From: Enoplolaimus lenunculus
Taxonomy: Eukaryota > Nematoda > Enoplea > Enoplida > Thoracostomopsidae
Reading direction: 5' to 3'
Assembly: GCA_030248215.1 (NCBI GenBank)
Contig: JASANG010003859.1
Coordinates: 62,001 to 126,000, forward strand
Length of the DNA: 64,000 bases
A program made the translations under genes and the position numbers. The notes below the pieces were generated by a model. That model saw only the letters and a program-made list of their open reading frames with translations, searched no databases and had not been told where the DNA came from. Of the stretch, positions 56,712 through 64,000 are shown piece after piece; within the stretch, counting starts at the first letter, position 1; every line of letters begins with the position of its first letter.

Positions 56712-57014
56712 ATATACAATGAGAGTTGAATAACGCTTTTACCCACTCCATAATTGAGTATTTATCATTGCGCAAAATCAACAGACAATACAGCCAATCG
56801 GGTGGTGCAACTTTATTCAACACTGATATGGAACGAGTTCAAGCTGCGTAGAGCGTCACAGATTTATAATTAAATTTTGGCTTGTTTTTTATATTTACGC
56901 CATTCAATTTTTTGGTGACGTCGTTTTATGACGAAAAGTTTGCTGCTCAGCGGTGGCATAGTAAGCTTGTGCTTAATCTGAATAGTTGCAATTTAGCGAT
57001 TAAAGCACGGGTTA

Positions 57015-57227
57015 ATGTTGTGGAAATTATATCGCGGGCCAATATTTGACCGCTTGTCACCAGACGGCTGCCAAATTACAAGACTGAAACTTAAGCATAA
57101 TCCTACGGTTCATCCTAGTATGCCGCACAGTCGCCGTCAAATTGTCGCCTTCTATGAGACGGGTTACGAAATGTCGATCGACGAGTTGTCCGGGCGGCGA
57201 AATGTCATGATACCACCGAGTCCGTAG
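57015..57227 (+). other. short open frame, 70 codons, unrecognised
   Basis: It encodes a peptide with no domain I know (NPTVHPSMPHSRRQIVAFYE in the middle). No flanking splice sites are convincing. It may be a chance frame or an old exon. Confidence 0.15.
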
Positions 57228-57778
57228 CTAAAAAGGTGTCAGGCGGGTAGCCTCCAGAACATTGCTGCCCCCCAGCAACGTTTAACCCAGCGTATAAGTC
57301 TTCTGAAATTAGCAATTGGATTTTCTGGCGTTGGTTTCACATTCAATTAATGTTGTTGCAATATTATTTCTATCTGTTCGTGCTTTCAATGCTCGGCGAA
57401 TCCGTTGTTTCTGATACTGAGGGTGACATACTCGTATTGTCAATGGGTTCATCAAACCGTTGCGTCGGCAGCTGGTCGTAGGTGTTTCGGGTTGCGATTG
57501 GAAATGCCGTTATCTGAAAGCTGACCAACGCCAATTCTCAGCTTAAAAAATGCAACAATTTTGGTTTTACGCTTTAGGCTTAGGTCAATAATTGACGAGG
57601 CGATTTTGTCCAATGTTTAGCTTTTTTATACAGACACCGGCTCAGGTTTCTTACATATTCGAATATTGAAGTTTAAGCCCATTTCTAGAATAGCGCCTTG
57701 CTTAAGCTGTTCCCTGATTCAAAGACTTCGAGACTGGGAAACGCATGCTTTGACTTAAGCATACATTTACGCCTTTTA

Positions 57779-57978
57779 CACTCCAAAAAATGGTGAGTCA
57801 AATTGACTCTTTCCGAAATAGGCTTTTCCTGACTACACAAACTGAGTCAAAATTCGACTCCGCCTGAGTCATTTTCGACTCAATTTGACTCTGGCAGAGT
57901 CGAATTTTAACCCAGTTTGTGTAGTCAGAAAAAACCTATTTCGGAGAGAGTCAATTTGACTCACAATTTATAGCAGTG
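57779..57978. mobile_element. palindromic (foldback) MITE, copy A, TA-flanked, 200 bp
   Basis: It starts CACTCCAAAAAATGGTGAGT and ends with the inverted counterpart ...TAGCAGTG, with TA on both sides. Nearly the whole element folds on itself: GAGTCAAATTGACTC, CGAAATAGG and GACTACACAAACTGAGTC are mirrored in the right half. Confidence 0.85.
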
Positions 57979-58148
57979 TATGCTTAGGTTAAGCTTAGGG
58001 TTAGGCTTACGTTGAGGCTTATCCATAGTAGGCAGTGCTGTATTGTTTAAATGGGCCTAATTTGTGGTCCAACCGTATATAATCCAGCGTTCAAATCATC
58101 ATGGATGTTTGAGGTGCTAATTTTGCAGGAAAATTAGCTTATACTCTA

Positions 58149-58336
58149 CACTGCAAAAAATTTTGAGTCAAATTGACTCTCTTCGAAATAGGCTCTACGG
58201 GACTACACAAACTGAGTCAAATTCGACACACTGAGTCACACGTTTGACTCTGGCGGAGTCGAATTTGACTCAGTTTGTGTAGTCCCGTAGAGCCTATTTC
58301 GGAGAGAGTCAATTTGACTCACCGTTTTTTGCAGTG
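58149..58336. mobile_element. palindromic (foldback) MITE, copy B, TA-flanked, 188 bp
   Basis: CACTGCAAAAAATTTTGAGT on the left and its inverse ...TTTTTTGCAGTG on the right, flanked by TA. It is the same family as copy A, which ends 170 bp upstream. Confidence 0.9.
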
Positions 58337-58339
58337 TAT

Positions 58340-59490
58340 GATTTGGCACAGGTTTAGATTTTGTGCAAACAGGCCCGTAACCAGGTCATCTTACTAACTG
58401 AAAATAAACATTTTTCGTAGCACCATACAAGGGTTTTCGGTGACTTACAAGCAAGACTGAAACTTTTCTAAAGGGGTGCAAAATTTTTTCCGGGGGGACT
58501 GAACCCCTGTGGGTCCCCCTTTTTGGCGACGGGTCCATTCACAAAGCTAACTGCTACCTAGTTTTGCTAATGTTTGATTTCGAATTCGGAACACTTCAGC
58601 GTTTTTGCGATGTTCCTTATGCAGCTATTATATAAGACGCATACCACAGGTTTAGCTGTGGCTTGGTGAATAATTTAAGGAATCAAAATTAGCCATACGC
58701 TCAAATCGTATTTTTAATATCTGTGCTAATCCGCGCCTGGCGCACGCTCTAAAGCAAATTTGCCGATATTTTTGTTTAGCTACGCGTTGCCGTTTCTGGC
58801 CGCGCATGGCTGCGCCGGCGGCGTTCGGCCGGGCCGTAGCCAAGAAGGGGCCAGAGGGGGGGGCTCAGCCCCTTGGATAAGTTTTGCCCCCCCCCCCCTA
58901 GAAAATTTTCAACGATGTATGCAATCGATTAAAAACGCTTGAATACCCCTCCTCAAAATTTTTAGCCCCCCAACCCTAGCTAGGTGAGCTGGCTACTGGC
59001 CTGCGTTCGGTACAGTAAAGTCTAGCGCAACCCTAAAGTGTATGCATAAATGCAAACTAACCAAATTGTAACGTCCCCTCAGTACAACAAAACAATTAAA
59101 GCAATCTTGATTTGGAATATTACTATAAGTTCCGCTTTTGCCAATCACATTTGTGAACCGTTTGAATAGTAACGTTGATCCTGCAAGTAAGCCTAATGCT
59201 AACGTCCAGTTATAATAGACCCGCCCACATATTGACCACTTGTTGAAACATCGTAAAAAGTTTTCTTATTCGCTCAGGCTTAGGCGTTGATTCATGTTTA
59301 CAGTTCAGCCACATATTGGTCATTTTTTCGCGTTTAAATTTTTACCTTCCTCACAAACAAAATTCTACCAGATTGAAAAAGCTGTTTAATTGAATTGTCA
59401 ATGGGGCTAACGACCCCTGAAATCTTCTGACCAAACCAACTACATTAAACAGTTCATAATGGGAACAACTAAAATATCAGACGAAGTAGA
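58340..59490. other. gene-free stretch
   Basis: I see no gene. Runs of G and C near 58850-58900 with CAGCCCCTTGG resemble those near 62340-62410 (shared GGGGCCAGAGG.GGCTCAGCCC and CTAGCTAGGTGAGCTGGCTAC-like text), so a dispersed repeat is present in both. A MITE right end lies at 59017-59033. Confidence 0.45.
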
Positions 59491-59495
59491 CAGTA

Positions 59496-60728
59496 CAGAG
59501 TGTTTCAAAAGTAACTACCCACACTTTGTCAATCAATATGTTCTGGCGTAATAGTTCGCAATAGCTTTTTATCGCTGTTTTTAATATTTCAGGTTATTAT
59601 AAATATATACTGTTTATACCATTTATTCCCCACGACGATCTCTCCCTGAAGAAATCTGTGTTGTAAAAGTTTACTATAAATACGGAAATTATGCCGAAGT
59701 CTCACGCCAGTGGAAAAATCATTTCGACTCAATGCCTCCTACTCGCAACACGATGGCTGATATTATTTCCCGATTCGAGGACACTGGTAGTGTAGCGGAA
59801 CGGCTGAGGACGGGTCGTCCAAAGTCTGCCACAAGTGGGGACCAGAAAGCTGCATTATGCGCTGCGGTATCCAGGAGCCCCCAGAAGTCAACTCGAAGGG
59901 CTTCCCTCCAGCTGGGTATTCCTCATACTTCTGTTTGGCGCCTTTACAAGGAGCTTAACTTGAAGCCCTTTCGGCCCCGTCTTATCCATAGACTCTCTGA
60001 TGATGATTTTGATCGCAGAATCCAGTTTTGTCAGACATTTATGGACATGCTGGGAAGCAGTGCGTTGGACCTTGATCGCATTTTGTGGACCGACGAGGCG
60101 GTTTTCAAGCTCAATGGTCATGTTAATGGCCATAATTGTGTTTATTGGTCTGAAGACAATCCACATATCATGATTAACAATTCTTTTTTGACGGAAATGT
60201 CAATAAAACCAGCTATTTGAAACTTTTATCTGTGAATGTCTAGCCGCAAATCGCAACCGGGGACCTTGTTTTCATGCATGACGGAGCCCAGCTCACTACG
60301 CTACCGAAGTCCGCGCTTGGCTGGACGAAAGGTTCCCGAATCGGTGGATCGGCCGCAGAGGTGCCATCGAGTGGCCAGGTAGGTCACCAGACATATCTCC
60401 GCCTGACTTCTTTCTTTGGGGTGTTGTGAAAGAAGATGTTTTGGAAGTAGGGCGAAGGACCCTCAAAAATTGATGGACAGAATAAAATCAGTGTTTTCTA
60501 AAATTCCAGTGGACTTATGCGCCAAAGTTTGCCGATCTGTACCATACCGACTGGAGAAATGCATTCAGCTTGGCGGTGCACAGACGGAGCTGTTTTGAGA
60601 TCTCTCGTCGTAATGTAAGTAAACTTTTAATACTTGTCTATAATTATACAAAAAACAAACGAGCTACCTCTGCCCAGTCAACCGATAGTTAGCATCAAAC
60701 AGTGGGTAGTTACTGCTGAAACACCCTG
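59496..60728 (+). mobile_element. IS630/Tc1/mariner-superfamily transposon, inactive copy with both ends (1,233 bp)
   Basis: The terminal repeats CAGAGTGTTTCAAAAGTAAC and (inverted) CAGGGTGTTTCAGCAGTAAC, both followed by TACCCAC, are flanked by TA target sites (59494-59495 and 60729-60730). The body encodes a broken transposase. Both ends are preserved, so such copies could still be moved if a related transposase were present elsewhere. Confidence 0.88.
59732..60598 (+). pseudogene. IS630/Tc1/mariner-type transposase (DUF4817-type N-terminus), frameshifted
   Basis: The homologous frame starts upstream of this ATG (VYYKYGNYAEVSRQWKNHF, about 59670-59727), with no ATG visible there. Then come SRFEDTGSV, RTGRPKSAT, a helix-turn-helix (RRASLQLGIPHTSVWRL) and the first catalytic Asp in ILWTDEAVFKLNGHVN (about 60080-60125). 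The frame is lost after IMINN. Later blocks persist in other frames: FMHDGAQ (second Asp, about 60275), RWIGRRGAIEWPGRSPDISP with DFFLWGVVKEDV (about 60340-60440), and a tail to 60598. At least three frame changes and a deletion of the stretch between the two Asp blocks make it non-functional. Family members are usually about 330-350 aa. Confidence 0.85.
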
Positions 60729-60730
60729 TA

Positions 60731-61110
60731 TTTTATGACGTCCTAGCATCACCCATTCAAACTAAGATTCTTCGAAATTAGATTGTATTGTTCATGGGAC
60801 GCAGCAGCCCCCCTCTTGAATGTAAAGTAAAGAAGTGTCCCTACCAGACTAAATATATAGAGACGTTCTATTGAACGTTCCTTGCATTAATATATTGACA
60901 ACGAAATATAAACTGAAAACTTACCTCTTCTACCTTTCAATTTGCGGGCTTGGGTAAACGGGCCAATTAAAGACAAGATACCGGTTTAAAATACAACAGA
61001 AAAAATAGTGACCGCTGGCGCGAATACAGGTGCAAGGAGAATTTAACTCTTGTACACTACTAATCACAGTTTCACATTTTGCTTAGGCTTATAAGGTTTA
61101 GTACAAGGCT
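60731..61110. other. gene-free stretch
   Basis: No gene or bordered repeat seen between the mariner-type copy and the TTAGGC-like array. Confidence 0.4.
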
Positions 61111-61116
61111 TAATAT

Positions 61117-61265
61117 TTAGCTAAGCCTAAGCCTAAGCCTAAGCCTAAGCCTAAGCATAAGCCTAAGCCTAAGCCTAGCCCTAAGCCTAAGCGTAAGAAT
61201 GAGCATATTCCTTAACCTAAGCCTAAGCCTATGCCTAAGCCTAAGCCTAAGTTTAGGCCTAAGCC
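61117..61265. repeat. interstitial TTAGGC-like array (on the plus strand GCCTAA)
   Basis: About 18 units of CCTAAG/CCTAAGC-phase hexamer, seven of them in one uninterrupted block (61117-61158), the rest with single changes. TTAGGC is the nematode telomeric unit, but the surrounding sequence is ordinary and further sequence follows on both sides, so this is not a chromosome end. Confidence 0.85.
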
Positions 61266-61450
61266 TTAGGGTTAAATATTTGAACAAAGTTTACAAGATC
61301 CTTTGAACAAAACAAGGTTTTATATAAACAACACTTCAAAGGATGCAACATAATGAAATGAAATGACTGAAACTTTATAATTTAATTGTGAAAGAAAGTC
61401 GGAAGGAAAAACAGAACGAAATTTCTACATGAAGAACAGTGAGCAAAGTA

Positions 61451-62022
61451 CTGTAGTGACCCGAATAAGAGGACGGGGACTGATATTTATTTGACCGCTA
61501 CAGATGGCACCCCCGTGTCGGTTACGGACTGTTATTTATTTTTAACCTGCACTCAGTTGCTCTTCGTTACTGATATATGGTATTACAAGTATCTGTTGAA
61601 TTAAACGTTATTTGTCTTTTGTCAACAGCTTGAGCGATAATACAAGGTTATACTGAATGTGCTTTCAAATCTTAAGTATGGATAAAGTTTCGCACTCAAC
61701 ATTATTTGGTTTTGGAGTCATTTATGCGCTACAATTAGGGATGATTAACATTTATGGACTCTAAGGTTTTAGAGACTCTATCCGTTTACGGACTTTTATT
61801 AAGGATACGGACTCCAATTGATTGGAACTCATGTGTGGTTCACTTTAATTTTCACCGGATATTTATGCGTTACAATTAGGGATAATTAACATTTATGAAC
61901 TCTATGGATTAGGGTCTACATCCGCTTACAGACTCTAATTAGGGATGCGGATTCCCATTCTTTGGGACTCAAAATCAAGACCCCCATTTTATTACCCCAT
62001 CATCTTATTCGGGTCGCTACAT
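61451..62022. mobile_element. CTGTAGTGACCCG-family TIR element, 572 bp, TA-flanked
   Basis: Left CTGTAGTGACCCGAATAAGA; right inverted ATGTAGCGACCCGAATAAGA; TA at 61449-61450 and 62023-62024. The interior repeats TTAGGGAT(A/G)ATTAACATTT and GGACTCTAATTAGGGAT. No coding capacity. Confidence 0.85.
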
Positions 62023-62154
62023 TAATATGTTTGTTATGAAATTACAAAATAATATTTGCTTCCAAGTGAGGTCGACGAGAAGTGGAAGTAACAACTGTTC
62101 TGCTTGCTTAAACAATGATTTTGAGCCATAATTGGCAAACCAAAAACAGGCTCT

Positions 62155-62635
62155 TGAACGCTTGCTCCACACGCTTAAGCTTAGGCTTAAGATTAAGAAA
62201 TGTTTTACTTAAACTTATGCCTAAGCCTTTGCCAAACTTTTGTTTAAGCTCTTGCCTAAGCCTGAGCCTTTACCGGAGCTTTTGCCTAAGCCAGAGCTTG
62301 AGCCTAAAGCGCTCACCTATGCCTTGCCTAAGCCATTGCCTGGGTCTTTGCGGGCCCGTAGGCAAGTGGGGCCAGAGGAGCTCAGCCCTCCCACTGAAAA
62401 ATATTTGCCTCCCCGGAAACTTTCACCCTTGCTTATAAGTCATTAAAACCCATTAAATGCCCTCCTGAAAAATTTTTAGTCCCCCTAGTAAGGTGAGCTA
62501 ACTACGCGCCTGGGCCCTTGCCTGTGTCTTTGCCCAAGTGCCTGCGCTTCATCCTAAGCGTAAGCCATTGCCTAAGCTTTCGCCTAGGCCTTTGCCTAAG
62601 CCTAAAGCCAAAGCCTGAGCCTTAACTAGAAATGT
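62155..62635. repeat. degenerate GCCTAAGCC / GCCTTTGCC low-complexity region
   Basis: Irregular CCTAAGCC, CTTTGCCTAAG and CTTAAGCTTAGG units are interrupted at 62340-62510 by a segment also found near 58.85-58.99 kb. The absence of stops in one frame gives a proline/leucine-rich open frame that is not a gene. Confidence 0.6.
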
Positions 62636-62948
62636 GTCGGCAAAATTCAGTGTTCAAAAACCAACCAAAAAGTTAGGCAAAACGTATATAAAATTATATT
62701 TCTGATATTTAAGAAAACATTTCGTTCATTTAAGAAATATGCTTAGCAAGGTGCACTTGTAAAGTATTTGCGTTAAAACAGAAAAGTTTTCAAAAAAGTT
62801 CTCAAATAAAAGTCTGAAAATAAACGTTTTCCAGTTATTTTTAGAAAAATTGTCTTAAATATCAGAAGCACGCCTTCAAATTTACCACAGAAATTAATAC
62901 TTTTCTGAATATAAATTCAGAAATACTTTTTTGTGTGTACCTACATAC

Positions 62949-63153
62949 CATACTGATCAGACTCCTGGTCAGGTCGCTTAACTGTTGATCGTATTGCTTT
63001 GTATACGCATGTAATGTTACCAAAATAACTCGGTAATTTGCCACCGAACGCGATTTGATGCCGTTTTGCGGCCGGATAATTGCGATGTTTCGCAAGAATA
63101 TGATTCACGTTTGTACGAGTAACGTTCACTGGGAGCCCTTTGTAGGTTAAATT
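62949..63153 (-). other. candidate exon, 68 codons, unrecognised
   Basis: On the minus strand an open frame (NLTYKGLPVNVTRTNVNHI near the start, QIAFGGKLPSYFGNITCVY later) runs from a consensus acceptor (ATTCCAG|AAT) to a consensus donor (TATG|GTATGT), phase 0 to 1. Codon use looks less AT-biased than random frames here. I do not recognise the protein. The partner exons would lie upstream (right) and downstream (left); I could not find them. Confidence 0.25.
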
Positions 63154-63189
63154 CTGGAATTGGGTACGCATTGTAAAACTTAGCGGGTT

Positions 63190-63403
63190 TTGTTTCAACC
63201 GGTTACGGTTGGGGCCTCTTTAGGGGCAGAGGCCCCCCAAATGGATGGTATGGGGGGGGGTTGGCTGCTCCATCCTGTTGGTACTATACGGTCTGCACGA
63301 CCCCTGTTTGAAGGTTTGACCAAAATTAATGGCCACGCCGGGAATCGAATCTCGGCCCTCTTGCGCTCGAGCAAGCATGCAACCACTACACCACGCGGTC
63401 ATT
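63190..63403 (-). repeat. tRNA-derived SINE-like element
   Basis: Read on the minus strand it starts with a tRNA-like head (63400-63331) followed by a body containing GACCGTATAGTACC, a C-rich stretch and CCGGTTGAAACAAAACCCGC. The body recurs at 54990-55130 and part of the junction at 6655-6700. Confidence 0.55.
63331..63400 (-). ncRNA. tRNA-like sequence (SINE head, probably not a working tRNA)
   Basis: Box A-like TGGTGTAGTGGTTGCATGC and box B-like GATTCGATTCC are present. The acceptor arms GACCGCG/CGTGGCC pair with one mismatch and one wobble, and the anticodon arm CTTGC/GCAAG encloses only six bases. The T stem has a mismatch. Length is 70. These faults and the attached repeat body suggest a SINE promoter head. 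Confidence 0.5.
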
Positions 63404-64000
63404 ACAATAACTTCTTGTACCGGTACATGTGTACAGGCATGGCAACATTTGCTTTACATACACTTACGTGCATATATACCGACACGGCCCTGACTACAGA
63501 TAGGAACTATATTAAAAGTTAAAAATTGGCGTTTCATGCAAACAACCAGACATATTAGATCATTGGGCCAAAATACCAACGAACATCTGCCTCCGGCTTC
63601 GGCCTAGGCTCAAAATCGACCATCATCACTGGATTCGTTTCAATTTTTACCATTGGTTTCCAAAAAATATAATTTGAGATGCACAAATCATTATTTCCTG
63701 GGGTCATTCTTGACTCAGTTATATGGGCCCTCACATATTACCATACGTGCACTCGGCAGACAAAATGTCCCCTCCCAAAAAAATCAATAGCTTGTCTGGC
63801 TTATATTTTATCGAAACTCTTCATTTTCCAATAGCATCACCGCCATTCGCGGACATCATAAAGTTTCACGGAAACTCTCTCCGGACAAGACTGATTCGCA
63901 TTGACACTGTTTAGCACATTGAAATGATTGGAAAACAGTGTAGTGGACAATATTTTTATATGATGAACTCCTCAACAGTCAACAAAACCAAAGACCGTTT
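63404..64000. other. no gene seen at the right edge
   Basis: 63585-63610 has the CCGGCTTCGGCC motif seen in hAT-like remnants. Otherwise nothing recognisable up to the window end. Confidence 0.4.

Noticed and set aside
61117-61265. True telomere
   Set aside because: The array is short, degenerate and internal, with ordinary sequence on both sides.
62115-62446. Pro/Leu-rich open frames suggesting a secreted or structural protein
   Set aside because: They are translations of degenerate CCTAAG/CCTTTG repeats.
63331-63400. Functional tRNA gene
   Set aside because: A six-base anticodon loop, a T-stem mismatch and fusion to a dispersed repeat body argue for a SINE head.

Overview
This window is animal nuclear DNA. 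All four genes I can assemble are split by GT-AG introns, carry metazoan domain architectures, and sit in AT-rich, repeat-laden sequence. The animal is probably an invertebrate: the GPCR is of the FMRFamide-receptor type and the terminal-inverted-repeat (TIR) elements are many. TTAGGC-like hexamers are common and would fit a nematode, but here most of them lie inside mobile elements, so the phylum is only a guess.

Layout. (1) 166-4174, plus strand: the 3' end of a CHD1L/ALC1 chromatin remodeller, with linker, macro domain and an added C-terminal BRCT domain. Its helicase part lies left of the window. (2) 7329-13002, plus: a complete MEAK7 (TLDc-domain) gene, 10 exons, 463 aa. (3) 14770-17770: a 5'-truncated L1/Tx1-like LINE followed by a decayed piggyBac transposase. 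(4) 18541-42155, plus: a complete BRWD/PHIP gene with WD40 repeats, a cryptic Tudor-type region and two bromodomains; 41 exons, 2,061 aa, all in consistent phase. (5) 44967-48781, minus: a complete three-exon FMRFamide-receptor-like GPCR of 469 aa, convergent with BRWD. (6) 48843-64000: almost gene-free and dominated by non-autonomous DNA transposons, a dead IS630/Tc1/mariner-type copy, TTAGGC-like arrays and a tRNA-like repeat.

The host genes do not form an operon or one pathway. CHD1L and BRWD both read chromatin marks (ADP-ribose, and methyl or acetyl lysine), MEAK7 belongs to mTOR signalling and the GPCR to neuropeptide signalling. I see no sign of co-regulation.

The main points for a second look are: the macro-BRCT fusion and a duplicated 3' splice site in the CHD1L gene; unusual splice acceptors (TAG more common than CAG, with frequent AAG); a probable GC-AG intron and a degenerate second bromodomain in BRWD; and a rich set of TIR element families. 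The TIR set includes one that carries telomere-like hexamers, one that carries an internal satellite and a strong hairpin and is inserted 61 bp upstream of the GPCR start, and a pair of near-perfect foldback elements. One segment (27001-27180) looks like poor-quality sequence built into the assembly.
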